Source of the DNA: Sphingomonas sp. CCH10-B3
GTDB lineage: Bacteria; Pseudomonadota; Alphaproteobacteria; Sphingomonadales; Sphingomonadaceae
Assembly (NCBI RefSeq): GCF_001556185.1
Contig: NZ_LSIJ01000105.1
Span: 62,001 to 126,000, forward strand
Direction of reading: 5' to 3'
DNA: 64,000 nt
Positions 34,708 to 44,379 of the stretch are shown piece after piece. A model generated the notes under the pieces. That model saw only the letters and a list, made by a program, of their open reading frames with translations, made no database searches and was not told where the DNA came from. The position numbers and the translations under genes were made by a program. Numbering within the stretch: position 1 is the stretch's first letter; each line of letters starts with the position of its first letter.

Positions 34708-35489
34708 TCGACCGCACCGGCAAAGCGTGACGTGGCATCCTGCGGACGAAAGCGGCGGTCATAACCGGGCGCGTAAAGGCTGCTTTCGGCAAAATCCTGT
34801 GCTGCCAGCACCCGCCCGACAAGGATCAAGGCGGTGCGCTCCATACTGCCCGCCACGGCCTGCTCGATCGTGTCGAGCGTGGCCCGGACAATCCGCTGAT
34901 CGGGCCAACTGGCGCGCCAGACCACGGTGACGGGGCAATCTGCGCCATAGGCCGGCGTCAGGTCCGCCACCACTTGCGCCAGATTGTGGACCGACAGGTG
35001 AATGGCCAGCGTCGCGCCGGTCATGGCAAAATTGGTCAGGCTTTCGGCGGGCGGCATGGTGCTGGCGCGGCCCGGCGTGCGGGTCAGCACCAGCGATTGC
35101 GACAGCGCGGGCAGCGTCAGTTCTGCCTCCAGCGCAGCGGCGGCGGCGGCGAACGCCGGGACACCGGGCGTCACGGTAAAGGGAATGTCCAGCGCGCGCA
35201 GGCGGCGCAATTGCTCGCCCATCGCCGACCAGACCGAAAGATCGCCCGAATGCAGCCGCGCCACATCGTGCCCAGCGGCGTGGGCGGCGGCGATCTCGGC
35301 CATGATCTGGTCCAATTCCAGCGGCGCGGTGTTCACGATCCGCGCGCCCGGCGGGCAGTGATCCAGCACGGCCACCGGGATCAGCGACCCGGCATAAAGG
35401 CACACCGGGCACTCTGCGATCAGGTCGCGTCCACGCAAGGTCAAAAGGTCGGGCGCGCCGGGACCGGCGCCGATGAAATGGACGGTCAT
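34704..35489 (-). CDS. cobM: precorrin-4 C11-methyltransferase
   Basis: S-adenosylmethionine-dependent methyltransferase of 261 residues. The family motifs are [20 protein letters not shown], then [17 protein letters not shown] and [19 protein letters not shown]. The start is MTVHFIGAG at 35489 with an ATGA overlap to cobE. A longer reading to 35531 would run through cobE. Confidence 0.95.
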   Translation of the reverse strand: MTVHFIGAGPGAPDLLTLRGRDLIAECPVCLYAGSLIPVAVLDHCPPGARIVNTAPLELDQIMAEIAAAHAAGHDVARLHSGDLSVWSAMGEQLRRLRALDIPFTVTPGVPAFAAAAAALEAELTLPALSQSLVLTRTPGRASTMPPAESLTNFAMTGATLAIHLSVHNLAQVVADLTPAYGADCPVTVVWRASWPDQRIVRATLDTIEQAVAGSMERTALILVGRVLAAQDFAESSLYAPGYDRRFRPQDATSRFAGAVE

Positions 35490-35881
35490 GTTGGGATTTC
35501 CTGAAGGTTGACGCTGGCAGCAATGGCGCACGTCGCCATGCGATCGGGGGAGATGTGGCGCGGCGACAGCAGGCGCGCACCCGCGCCAGCAGCGGCAAGC
35601 GCGGACGCTTCGGCAACGCTGCCGACGTGACGAGCGTTCAGGCTGGCGATGGAGCGCGTGGGGGTGGAAACGGCGGCCAGTGCATCGGACGCCACGCCCA
35701 TCAGCGGCAGGTCCAGCACTTCGGCCAGCGGCACCAGCGCCGCAAGCTTGTCATGCGCCGCAGCCAGATGGGTGACCGGCGGCTGCCCCTGCCCCGCCAG
35801 CGCGAACGCGGCGCGCAGCGAACACAGGCTGACGCCCGACCGAAAGCCGAAGCCCGCGACAATCACAGCACCGCGCTCCAT
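35486..35881 (-). CDS. cobE: cobalamin biosynthesis protein CobE (CbiG C-terminal type)
   Basis: Short protein of 131 residues corresponding to the C-terminal domain of CbiG. The recognisable stretches are [20 protein letters not shown], then [20 protein letters not shown] and the end [16 protein letters not shown]. CobE occurs in aerobic clusters; its exact chemistry is not settled, though a role around hydrogenobyrinate synthesis has been suggested. It starts inside the end of cobL (19-bp overlap). Confidence 0.88.
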   Translation of the reverse strand: MERGAVIVAGFGFRSGVSLCSLRAAFALAGQGQPPVTHLAAAHDKLAALVPLAEVLDLPLMGVASDALAAVSTPTRSIASLNARHVGSVAEASALAAAGAGARLLSPRHISPDRMATCAIAASVNLQEIPT

Positions 35882-37071
35882 TGCACCACCGGATAGCGCG
35901 CGCGCCAGCCGTGGCGGCTGCCCAGCGGCGCGGCGTCGGCCAGTTCGATGCGCAGGAGGCTCCCGCCCGTCTGGCCATGCCACCGGGCAAGCAGCGCTTC
36001 TGATTCCAGCGTCACCGCATTGGCTACCAGCCGCGTTCCGGCGGGCAAACGCGCCCACAGCGCGTCCAGCAAAGCATCGGACAATCCACCGCCGATGAAC
36101 ACCGCATCGGGCGATGGTCCCGGTGGCAAGGTATCCGGCACCGTCCCGACGACCACCTTCAGCCGGTCAACGCCCAGCGCAGCGGCGTTGGCCCGCACAC
36201 GGTCCGCGCGCACCGGATCCGCCTCTATCGCGCAGGCCCGGTTGGCCGGGTGGGCCAGCAGCCATTCGATCCCGATCGATCCCGATCCCGCGCCAATATC
36301 CCACAGCAGCTCACCCGCACACGGGGCCAGCGCCGATAGCGTCAGCGCGCGTACCGGACGCTTGGTCAACTGCCCGTCGGACGCAAACCAGTGATCCGGT
36401 CGGCCCGCCGTCAGCGGCAAGGACGGGCCATGCCCGGCACACTCGATCCCGGCCGCTACCGGATGGGCGATGTCGGTGAAAGACAGCCCCTCGGCGCGCG
36501 CGGTGCGAACCCGTTCGCGCGGCCCGCCCAGCGCTTCCATCACATGCAACGCTGACGCGCCAAAGCCTTGGCCGGTCAGATAGTCCGCCAGCGCGGCCAC
36601 CGCCGCGCCATCGCGCAACAGTGCAATGACGCGCCGCCCTGGTGCCAGGTGGGGCTTGAGCCGATCTAACGGCGCGGCATGGAAGCCAAGACAGGCCACA
36701 TCCTGAACCGGCCAGCCCAGCCGCGCAACCGCCAGCGTGAAGGTGGAAGGCGCGGGGATCGCAACCCATTCGCCCGGATCAAGCAGGCTCGCCACACTGC
36801 TTCCCGCCCCGAACCAGAACGGATCGCCCGATGCCAGCATCACCACCCGCTGCCCGCGATGTTGCATCAGCAGGGCAATGCCATCGGCAAAGGGTACTGG
36901 CCATTCGATCATGGTACAGGTAATCGCGGGCAGCAGCGACAGGTGCCGTGCCGGTCCCATGACCAGTCCGGCCTGCGCCAGCGCCGTGCCGGCGGCGGCG
37001 GAAAGGCCGTCCGGCCCGTCCTCGCCAATGCCGATGATCGTCAACCACGCTTCAGGAGCCATATCAGCCAT
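35863..37071 (-). CDS. cobL: precorrin-6Y C5,15-methyltransferase (decarboxylating)
   Basis: Bifunctional enzyme of 402 residues. The N-terminal CbiE-type methylase domain has WLTIIGIGEDGPDGLSAAAG and VVMLASGDPFWFGAG; the C-terminal CbiT-type domain carries LLWDIGAGSGSIGIEWLL. It methylates C5 and C15 and removes the acetate carboxyl at C12. The ATG at 37071 is preferred since an AGGAGG lies nine bases upstream; MAPEAW at 37062 is the alternative. This ATG shares the palindrome CATG (37069-37072) with the ATG of divergent cobK. Confidence 0.94.
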   Translation of the reverse strand: MADMAPEAWLTIIGIGEDGPDGLSAAAGTALAQAGLVMGPARHLSLLPAITCTMIEWPVPFADGIALLMQHRGQRVVMLASGDPFWFGAGSSVASLLDPGEWVAIPAPSTFTLAVARLGWPVQDVACLGFHAAPLDRLKPHLAPGRRVIALLRDGAAVAALADYLTGQGFGASALHVMEALGGPRERVRTARAEGLSFTDIAHPVAAGIECAGHGPSLPLTAGRPDHWFASDGQLTKRPVRALTLSALAPCAGELLWDIGAGSGSIGIEWLLAHPANRACAIEADPVRADRVRANAAALGVDRLKVVVGTVPDTLPPGPSPDAVFIGGGLSDALLDALWARLPAGTRLVANAVTLESEALLARWHGQTGGSLLRIELADAAPLGSRHGWRARYPVVQWSAVL

Positions 37072-37831
37072 GCCCAACGTCCTCCTGCTGGGCGGCACGA
37101 CAGAGGCCAGCGCGCTTGCCCGCCTGCTTGGCGCGCGGGGCATTGCGACGACGCTCAGCTATGCCGGACGGACCGAAAACCCCCGCGCTCAACCGGTGCC
37201 GGTGCGTGTCGGCGGGTTCGGCGGTGTGGCGGGGCTGGCCGATTATCTGCGCCACCACCGCGTGACTCATCTGGTGGACGCGACCCACCCCTTTGCCGCA
37301 ACGATGAGCAGCCATGCCGTGGAGGCGGCCCGTCTGGCCGGAGTGCCTCATGTAGCGCTGACCCGCCGGGCGTGGCAATCGGTCGCCGGAGACCGCTGGA
37401 CCCGCGTTGCCAGCATCGACGGTGCGGTGGCAGCGCTGGCAGGCCCGACCCGCCGCATCATGCTGGCGCTGGGCCGGATGCATGTGGCAGCCTTCGCTGC
37501 CCAGCCGCAGCATCATTATCTGTTGCGCTTTGTCGATGCGCCAGACCAGCCGCCGGGCTTGCCCCATCACACCCTGATCGTCGATCGCGGGCCGTTCACC
37601 GCAACAGGCGACAGCGCATTGATGGAGGCGCACGCCATCGATCTGGTGGTGTGCAAGAACGCTGGCGGGCAAGGCGCTGAGGCCAAGCTGATCGCGGCGC
37701 GGTATCTGGGCTTGCCGGTCCTGATGATTGATCGCCCCGTCGTTCCGGACCGGGCCGAATGCTATCGCCCTGAAGATGTGCTGGTGTGGCTGGGTCATGA
37801 TGCCGAACCCAAGGCCGAGCGGGGCGTATAG
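37070..37831 (+). CDS. cobK: precorrin-6A reductase
   Basis: NADPH-dependent reductase of 253 residues: MPNVLLLGGTTEASALARLL, then VTHLVDATHPFAATMSSHAV and CKNAGGQGAEAKLIAARYLG. It is the only cob gene on the plus strand. It starts head-to-head with cobL (start codons interleaved) and its end overlaps convergent cobJ by 37 bp. It has no room for an intergenic promoter, so one must lie inside cobL. An AGGAG ribosome site precedes the ATG. Confidence 0.94.
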   Translation: MPNVLLLGGTTEASALARLLGARGIATTLSYAGRTENPRAQPVPVRVGGFGGVAGLADYLRHHRVTHLVDATHPFAATMSSHAVEAARLAGVPHVALTRRAWQSVAGDRWTRVASIDGAVAALAGPTRRIMLALGRMHVAAFAAQPQHHYLLRFVDAPDQPPGLPHHTLIVDRGPFTATGDSALMEAHAIDLVVCKNAGGQGAEAKLIAARYLGLPVLMIDRPVVPDRAECYRPEDVLVWLGHDAEPKAERGV

Positions 37832-38583
37832 AGGATGGGGCTAGGCTTTCGCGCACTTGGGCGTTCGATGATCCGCGTCAGGCTTGATCCGACGATCACC
37901 ATGGTCCGCATGTCGGCCATGTCTGCACGGGCCTGACCCAGCGGTACGATCCGCAATTGCTCGTCCGGCGTCGATACGGCGCGGGCGAACAGGATCGGGC
38001 GATCCGGGCCGCACACTTCGCGCAGCAGGTCCAGTACACGTTCGAAACCTTCGGGCCGGGCTTTTGACCTCGGGTTGTAGAAGGCCATGGCAAAGTCCGC
38101 CTCTGCCGCCAGCCGCAACCGTTTTTCGATCAAATTCCACGGCTTGAGATTGTCCGACAGGTTGATCGCGCAAAAATCATGACCCAGCGGCGCCCCCGCC
38201 CGCGCGCTGGCGACCAGCATCGCGGTGATGCCGGGCAGCACCCGGATGTCGAGATCGCGCCAGTGGGCCGGGCCTGCCTCCAGCGCCTCGAACACGGCGG
38301 CGGCCATCGCGAAAACGCCCGGATCGCCCGATGATACCACCACCACGCGCCGCCCCTGCGCCGCGAGGTCCAGCGCATGGGCGGCCCGGGCCAGCTCCAC
38401 CCGGTTATCGGACGGATGCAGTGTCAGCCCGGCGCGCGGGGCGATCCGGGCGACATAGGGAATATAGCCGATGACATCGCTTGCCCCGGCCAGAGCGGCG
38501 GTGACTTCGGGCGTAATCAGCGCCTCGTCGCCCGGCCCTAGACCGGCGATGGCCAGCCAGCCGCTCATGGCCCCGGCACTCAT
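37795..38583 (-). CDS. cobJ: precorrin-3B C17-methyltransferase
   Basis: Ring-contracting methyltransferase of 262 residues. The family motifs are WLAIAGLGPGDEALITPEVT, then VIGYIPYVARIAPRAGLTLH and VVVVSSGDPGVFAMAAAVFE, with GHDFCAINLSDNLKPWNLIE downstream. The start at 38583 overlaps the cobI stop (ATGA). Confidence 0.95.
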   Translation of the reverse strand: MSAGAMSGWLAIAGLGPGDEALITPEVTAALAGASDVIGYIPYVARIAPRAGLTLHPSDNRVELARAAHALDLAAQGRRVVVVSSGDPGVFAMAAAVFEALEAGPAHWRDLDIRVLPGITAMLVASARAGAPLGHDFCAINLSDNLKPWNLIEKRLRLAAEADFAMAFYNPRSKARPEGFERVLDLLREVCGPDRPILFARAVSTPDEQLRIVPLGQARADMADMRTMVIVGSSLTRIIERPSARKPSPILYTPRSALGSAS

Positions 38584-39317
38584 GGCCGGCGCCCCTGGCC
38601 GTGAATCAGCAGGATCGAGAAATAGGGCGTGACCGTTTCGGCCTCGATCAGCCGCGTGACCCGCTGACCTGGCATGGCGGCATGTTCGACCAGCCATGCC
38701 GCATCCTCGCGCCCGGCAGCGGCCACCGCGCGGCGCAGTTTGGGCAGGTTGCGCCCGATCTTCATCACCACCAGCGCATCTGTATCGCGGATGCGTCGCA
38801 CCAGTTCATCCTCGGGCAGGGTCGCCATCGCGATGGTCAGCACATCGTCGCCCCAGGTGATCGGGATGCCGGTTGCGTTCCACGCCCCGGCCATGCCGGT
38901 GATACCCGGCACCACTGCCACCGGAACCGTGCCCGCCAGCCGGGTGTGCAAATGCATGAACGAACCGTAGAAAAACGGATCGCCCTCACACAGCACGACC
39001 ACGTCTTCGCCTGCCTGCGCCAGCATGACCAATCGCTGCGTGCATTCGGCATAGAAAGCGGAAAGACAGTCGTTGTAGCGCGGGTCGGATAACGGAATCT
39101 CGGTCGTCACCGGATATTCCATCGGGATTTCGATCACGTCGGGGCGGAGCATTCCTTCAACAATCCGCCGCGCCTGACCCGGCCGCCCGGCCTTGCGGAA
39201 ATAGGCCACGTGGCGGGCGCCGCGCACCAGCCGGTCGGTGCGAACGCTCAACAGATCGGGCGCACCCGGACCCAAACCCACGCCGTGGATCGTCCCGCAG
39301 GAAAGGGCCGCGCTCAT
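38580..39317 (-). CDS. cobI: precorrin-2 C20-methyltransferase
   Basis: Tetrapyrrole methylase of 245 residues: [20 protein letters not shown], then VVLCEGDPFFYGSFMHLHTR and the typical MKIGRNLPKLRRA. It performs the second SAM methylation of the pathway after precorrin-2. It overlaps the cobH stop (ATGA) upstream and the cobJ start downstream. Confidence 0.95.
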   Translation of the reverse strand: MSAALSCGTIHGVGLGPGAPDLLSVRTDRLVRGARHVAYFRKAGRPGQARRIVEGMLRPDVIEIPMEYPVTTEIPLSDPRYNDCLSAFYAECTQRLVMLAQAGEDVVVLCEGDPFFYGSFMHLHTRLAGTVPVAVVPGITGMAGAWNATGIPITWGDDVLTIAMATLPEDELVRRIRDTDALVVMKIGRNLPKLRRAVAAAGREDAAWLVEHAAMPGQRVTRLIEAETVTPYFSILLIHGQGRRP

Positions 39318-39943
39318 TCGTTGCCGCTCGCCAAAGCGTTGATCGCAGCAACCGTGATCGCGCTGCCGCCCAGCCGCCCTTCAACGATGCAGCACGGCAC
39401 CGGCGGCGCGGCCCATAACGCGGCCTTGGATTCGGCCGCGCCGACAAAGCCCACCGGACAGCCGATGATCGCCGCAGGGCGCGGGCAATCGGGATCTTCC
39501 AGCATATTCAGCAGATGGAACAGCGCGGTTGGCGCGTTGCCGATGGCCACCACCGCGCCTGCCAGATGCGGCCGCCACAGTTCCAGTGCGGCGGCAGAGC
39601 GGGTGTTACCCATTGCCCGCGCCATGTCGGGCACTTGCGGCGCATTCAGGGTGCAGATGATCTGATTATCAGCAGGCAGCCGCGCACGGGTGATCCCTTC
39701 GGACACCATCCGCGCATCGCACAGCACCGGCGCGCCAGCGGCCAGCGCCGCCCGCGCCGCACTGGCAAAGCCGGGTGAGAAGCGGATATGCGCGGCAAGG
39801 TCCACCATCCCGGCGGCGTGGATCATGCGCACCGCCACCGGTTCCTCATCAGCGGAAAAGGGCGCCAGATCGGCTTCGGCGCGGATCGTGGCGAAAGACT
39901 GGCGATAGATGGCCGCGCCATCGGTTTCATAGATATGGGGCAT
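39314..39943 (-). CDS. cobH: precorrin-8X methylmutase
   Basis: Isomerase of 209 residues that moves the C11 methyl group to C12, giving hydrogenobyrinic acid. Motifs: PHIYETDGAAIYRQSFATIR, then RMIHAAGMVDLAAHIRFSPG (catalytic His region), and LPADNQIICTLNAPQVPDMA. The ATG at 39943 shares bases with the cobG stop (TGATG), so translation is coupled. Confidence 0.95.
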   Translation of the reverse strand: MPHIYETDGAAIYRQSFATIRAEADLAPFSADEEPVAVRMIHAAGMVDLAAHIRFSPGFASAARAALAAGAPVLCDARMVSEGITRARLPADNQIICTLNAPQVPDMARAMGNTRSAAALELWRPHLAGAVVAIGNAPTALFHLLNMLEDPDCPRPAAIIGCPVGFVGAAESKAALWAAPPVPCCIVEGRLGGSAITVAAINALASGNE

Positions 39944-41088
39944 CAAGCGGCTCCGAAATGGGCGAGAAGCTCGGCTGGGCTGAGCGCAGAGCGAACTGGC
40001 AACGCACCGGCGGGTGCGTTCAGGGAAAGATCGAACAGGCCATCGCGGCCGGTCAGCGTGACATCGGCGGCGCGCTGGCGGGCGCAGCCCTTGGCACAGC
40101 CCGAAACATGCAGCCGCCCGGCGACATGCGGTGCAAGGCGGCGGGCAAGATCGCGGGTTTCAACCGAGGCCTGCGGGCAGCAGGGCGCGCCGGGGCAAGC
40201 ATCGACATGCAGCAGCGGGTCGGCAGGATTATCGATCAGCCCACCGGCGCAAACGGCAGGCGCGCCTTCCACCAGCAGCACACGCCACGGCGTGATCCGC
40301 ACCGCTGCGGCGGGCGATGCTTCCACCATCACGGCCAGTATCCGCGCCTCTATCCGGCCAAACGGCAAGCCATAGGCCCAACTCCCATCACGGAGGCCCA
40401 GATCATGAAGGCCCGGCACGATGCAAGCAGCCGACGGCGCGGGCAGAATGTCGCCACAGGCCCATTCGGGCAGGACCAGCCGGTGTCGCGCCATGCGCCC
40501 CGCTTTCGCGCCGCCGCTGGCCGCAAACCAGTGGGCGAGCGCGATCAGCGCGTCCACTTCCCTGCCAGCAGCAACCGCCATACCGGTGGCGCGGCCATCG
40601 GCGCGCAGGATCAGACCGCCATCGCCGCCGCGCTCAATGCGGAAATCGCCCGCCTCGCCACCCAGAATGCAGGTCTGACCGGCATCGATGGCAAAGCACA
40701 CTTTACCGGGCAGATCGGGCAACTCATCCAGCCGGGTCAGCAATGCGCCCGCAATGCGGTGGCTGTCATCACCGGCGCGCCAATCCGGCGCGACCAGAAT
40801 GTTGCGCCGCTGTTCGATGACAGGGTCAGGGTCCACCAGATCCAGCACAAGCAACCGGTCGAGCAGCGCCTGCCAGCCAGTTTCAGGCACCCCGCGAAGC
40901 TGGAGATTGGCGCGGGCGGTCATGTCGATCAGGCCATTGCCGTGCACCACGGCGGCATCGCACAGGCCCAGCACTTGCGCCCGCGTCAGGCGGCCAAGCC
41001 GAGGCTTTACCCGCACCAGCAGCCCGTCGCCCGCCATCATCGGGTGCCAGGCATCGGGGCACCAGCCCTTCACCGCAAAACTGCTCAT
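39943..41088 (-). CDS. cobG: precorrin-3B synthase
   Basis: Oxygen-dependent monooxygenase of 381 residues with a sulfite/nitrite reductase-like fold. Cysteines for the [4Fe-4S] centre are visible in DACPGAPCCPQASVETRDLA and VSGCAKGCARQ. The N-terminal VKGWCPDAWHPMMAGDGLLV is typical. Its presence marks the pathway as aerobic. No cobZ-type alternative is seen. Overlaps the cobN stop by four bases. Confidence 0.94.
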   Translation of the reverse strand: MSSFAVKGWCPDAWHPMMAGDGLLVRVKPRLGRLTRAQVLGLCDAAVVHGNGLIDMTARANLQLRGVPETGWQALLDRLLVLDLVDPDPVIEQRRNILVAPDWRAGDDSHRIAGALLTRLDELPDLPGKVCFAIDAGQTCILGGEAGDFRIERGGDGGLILRADGRATGMAVAAGREVDALIALAHWFAASGGAKAGRMARHRLVLPEWACGDILPAPSAACIVPGLHDLGLRDGSWAYGLPFGRIEARILAVMVEASPAAAVRITPWRVLLVEGAPAVCAGGLIDNPADPLLHVDACPGAPCCPQASVETRDLARRLAPHVAGRLHVSGCAKGCARQRAADVTLTGRDGLFDLSLNAPAGALPVRSALSPAELLAHFGAA

Positions 41089-44000
41089 GCCCTGTCCTCA
41101 AGCCTTGGCAGGCTGGCGAGGATGGAATTGCGCCGGGTCTGCCACAGCCCGGCGGCATGGAGCGCGGCAAAGCGGGCTTCCATCGCCGCCAGCGCAGCCG
41201 GATTCTCGCGTTCAAGAAATGCGCGAACATCGGTCTGGCCCAGTGTCGCGTCGTGATAAAGGTCGAACAGATGCGGCGGTACGCTGCCTGAAAGGTGCGC
41301 AAAGGCACCCATATGGTCCAGCGTCGCGGCCAGTTCTGCCCCCCCGCGAAAGCCGTGCCGCATCATGCCCGCCACCCAGCCTGGGTGCGCCGCGCGGGCG
41401 CGGACCACGCGGGCGATCTCTTCGGTCAGGGTGCGCGCAACGGTGCGCCCCGGATCGCGATTGTCGAGGTGGTAGAGCGCCGCCGAACCACCGATCAGCG
41501 CCTTGGCAGCGGCAAAGCCCGCCTCGTGCGCGGCATAATCGGCGGCCAGCAGCAGATCGGTTTCGGGCAAGTCCTGAAGATGGACAAAGGCGTCCGCTCC
41601 TTCAACACGCTGGCGCAGGCCGTCAGGATCGGCAAAGGTTCCGATCGCATCGGAGGCTGCGTCAAACGCATGGTCCGATGCCGCCAGCCATGCCTCACCA
41701 GCAGCGCGCCGGGCCGCTTCAGTATAGACCTCGGCTGCATCGCCAAGACCCAGTCCATAGCTGCCGGGGGCCGGGCCATAGACGCGCGGTGCCGCAGCCT
41801 GCCCTGCAAACGGGTTCCAGTCCGCCGGTTCATCGCGCAAACACAGCGCGCGCACCGCTTGGCCAAACAGTATCGGCAGCGCAGGAAAGGCATCGCGGAA
41901 CAGGCCGGAAATCCGCAACGTCACATCGATACGCGGCCGGTCCAGCAGCGCCAGCGGCAGGATTTCGATGCCTGTTACCCGTTCGGACGCGGTGTCCCAC
42001 AGCGGCTTTGCGCCCAGCAGGTGCAGCGCCATGGCGAATTCCTCGCCCGCCGTGCGCATCGTGGCCGATCCCCACAGATCGAGCACCAGCCCGCGCGGAT
42101 AATCGCCGTGATCCTGCAGATGCCGCCGGATCAGCTCCTCTGCCAGTGTCACCCCTTGGGCATGGGCCGCGCGTGAAGGCACGGCGCGCGGGTCTATCGC
42201 ATAAAGGTTTCGCCCGGTTGGCAGCACATCGCTGCGCCCGCGAAAGGGGGAGCCGGAGGGACCGGGCGGAACGCGGCGTCCGTCGAGTGCCGCCAGCAAT
42301 CCGGCCCGCTCGGCTGCGCCCTGATCTCCCCGCCCGAACACATGCAGCCCGCCACCGAACTGGCTGTCCTTTACATCGCAAACGAAGCGGTCGATCCGGG
42401 TGATCGCCTCGACCAGCGTGGCCGCGTCATCAAGGCCCAGTTCCGCCTCAAGTCCCAGCACGCGCGCTTCGTCGCGGATGTTCACTTGCAGACGGTCGCG
42501 GCGGGCCGGGTCCAGCCCGCCAGCGTTGGAGAATTCATCCAGCAGCGCCTCGATCCGGGCCAGCCCCGCACCGCTTTGCGTTTGCACCAGTGGCGGGGGA
42601 ACGTGCCCGATCGTAACCGCGCTGATCCGGCGCTTGGCCTGCGCCGCTTCGCCGGGATCGTTGACGATGAACGGATAGATCACCGGCATCGCGCCGGTCA
42701 GCGCCTCGGGCCAGCAAGCATCGGACAGCGCGACTGATTTGCCCGGCAGCCATTCCAGTGTGCCATGTGCGCCGACATGCACCAGCGCGTCCACGCTTCG
42801 CTGGCGCAGCCACAGGTAGAACGCCACATAGCCATGGCGCGGGCAGCGGGACAGGTCGTGATAGTCGCCGTCGCGATGGGCGCGCTCGCCGCGTTCGGGC
42901 TGCAAGGCTACCAGCGCGTTGCCGATGGGCAGCGCGGCAAAACGGAACGCGCCATCGGCGGCGGCAGCATCGGCTTCCGGCTCGCCCCATGCGGCGAAAA
43001 GTTCAGCGCGCAGGGTATCGGGCAGTGCTGCCAACGCCTTGCGGTACTCTGCCAGCGGCCAGTGCTGATGTGTGCATTCAAGGAGCGCTGCCAGTCTGGC
43101 CTGCGCGTCAGTGGCATATCCCGCCTCGGCCAGATCGGCCAGGATCGCCTCGGCAGAAGCCAGCGCATCCAGCCCCACGGCGTGGGCGATCTGGTATGCC
43201 TTGCCGGGATAAGTCGACAGGACCAGCGCAACCCGCCGCTCGGCAACCGGCGTTTGGGCAAGTGCGATCCAGCCCGCTACCCGCGCGGTGATCGCTTCGA
43301 TCCGGCCGGCATCGGCGCGATGGATGGTACGGGCAAAGCCAAGCGCGGGATCGCGCGTCCCCGCCTCCTTGAAGCTGGCGATGCCTGCAAACACCCGCCC
43401 GTCAATTTCGGGCAGCACCACATGCATGGCAATGTCTGCGGGGGAAAGCCCGCGCGACGCCGCCGCCCATCCCGCGCGCCCGGACGTGGCCAGCGCCAGC
43501 TGAAACACGGGAACGCCCGCGCCATCAAGCGGGGTGGCGCCGTCCTCGCCCCGCGCGGAAAAAGCGGTAGCGTTGATGATCGCTACCGGGCCAAGTCCGC
43601 GCACCCAGCGGTCCACCTGTTCGCGCACCTGCGGGGCTTTCAGCGAGGGGACGAAGATCGACAATGCATCGAAACCGCGCTGCTCGAACGCGGTATGCAG
43701 GGCGGCAAACGGGTCCAGATCGTGGGCGGTCAGGTAAGAACGATAGAACACGATCAGGACCAGCGGCCTTGCCGGATCGCGCACAAAGGCTTCAGGATCG
43801 ACCACGCCAAAGCCGGGATGCCAGCCTCCCGCCATCGGCAGCGGATCGCATGTCCGGGCGGGGGCATCAATCAGCCCCGCCAGCTGCGACAGCGCGGCAA
43901 GCGCCGCCTGCGCCGCCCCTGCACCGCCAGCATCGCACCACTGCGCAAGTTCGCGCAATGCAGGCACCGGCACGGTCGAAACCGCATCCAGCCGCGCGTC

Positions 44001-44369
44001 CTCCCAGCCGTCGCCGGGCAGCACGGCCAGGGCGATGCCGCGCGACCGGGCCAGCGCCTCGACCTGTTGCAGCCCGTAGCTCCAATAGGGCGTGCCGCCG
44101 ATCAGCCGGATCAGGATCGCCTTTGCACCCGAAAGTGTCCGCTCGACATACGTGTCGACCGACAGCGGATGCATCAGCGCCGCCAGATTGGCGAGCCGCA
44201 GCGAAGGGAACGCCACATCGCCCGCGCGGGCCTGATGCCATGCCGCCGCGAATGCGCCCAGGTCGCTGTCCGAAAAGGACAGGACCACCAGATCCGCAGG
44301 CTCTTGCCCCAGATCCTGCGGGACGGCGGTTTCCTCCATCCCGTGCGTTTCGCGGAAAATGACGTGCAT
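41085..44369 (-). CDS. cobN: cobaltochelatase subunit CobN
   Basis: Large subunit (1094 residues) that binds hydrogenobyrinic acid a,c-diamide and cobalt. The CobN/magnesium-chelatase H family is recognised by LIRLIGGTPYWSYGLQQVEA, VLSTYPGKAYQIAHAVGLDA, VHVGAHGTLEWLPGKSVALS and near the end GMMRHGFRGGAELAATLDHM. Length is a little below many homologues. The start MHVIFRETHG lies 10 bp after cobW. Its ATPase partners CobS and CobT are not on the island but at 8087-10937. Confidence 0.95.
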   Translation of the reverse strand: MHVIFRETHGMEETAVPQDLGQEPADLVVLSFSDSDLGAFAAAWHQARAGDVAFPSLRLANLAALMHPLSVDTYVERTLSGAKAILIRLIGGTPYWSYGLQQVEALARSRGIALAVLPGDGWEDARLDAVSTVPVPALRELAQWCDAGGAGAAQAALAALSQLAGLIDAPARTCDPLPMAGGWHPGFGVVDPEAFVRDPARPLVLIVFYRSYLTAHDLDPFAALHTAFEQRGFDALSIFVPSLKAPQVREQVDRWVRGLGPVAIINATAFSARGEDGATPLDGAGVPVFQLALATSGRAGWAAASRGLSPADIAMHVVLPEIDGRVFAGIASFKEAGTRDPALGFARTIHRADAGRIEAITARVAGWIALAQTPVAERRVALVLSTYPGKAYQIAHAVGLDALASAEAILADLAEAGYATDAQARLAALLECTHQHWPLAEYRKALAALPDTLRAELFAAWGEPEADAAAADGAFRFAALPIGNALVALQPERGERAHRDGDYHDLSRCPRHGYVAFYLWLRQRSVDALVHVGAHGTLEWLPGKSVALSDACWPEALTGAMPVIYPFIVNDPGEAAQAKRRISAVTIGHVPPPLVQTQSGAGLARIEALLDEFSNAGGLDPARRDRLQVNIRDEARVLGLEAELGLDDAATLVEAITRIDRFVCDVKDSQFGGGLHVFGRGDQGAAERAGLLAALDGRRVPPGPSGSPFRGRSDVLPTGRNLYAIDPRAVPSRAAHAQGVTLAEELIRRHLQDHGDYPRGLVLDLWGSATMRTAGEEFAMALHLLGAKPLWDTASERVTGIEILPLALLDRPRIDVTLRISGLFRDAFPALPILFGQAVRALCLRDEPADWNPFAGQAAAPRVYGPAPGSYGLGLGDAAEVYTEAARRAAGEAWLAASDHAFDAASDAIGTFADPDGLRQRVEGADAFVHLQDLPETDLLLAADYAAHEAGFAAAKALIGGSAALYHLDNRDPGRTVARTLTEEIARVVRARAAHPGWVAGMMRHGFRGGAELAATLDHMGAFAHLSGSVPPHLFDLYHDATLGQTDVRAFLERENPAALAAMEARFAALHAAGLWQTRRNSILASLPRLEDRA

Positions 44370-44379
44370 GGCCCGCGCC

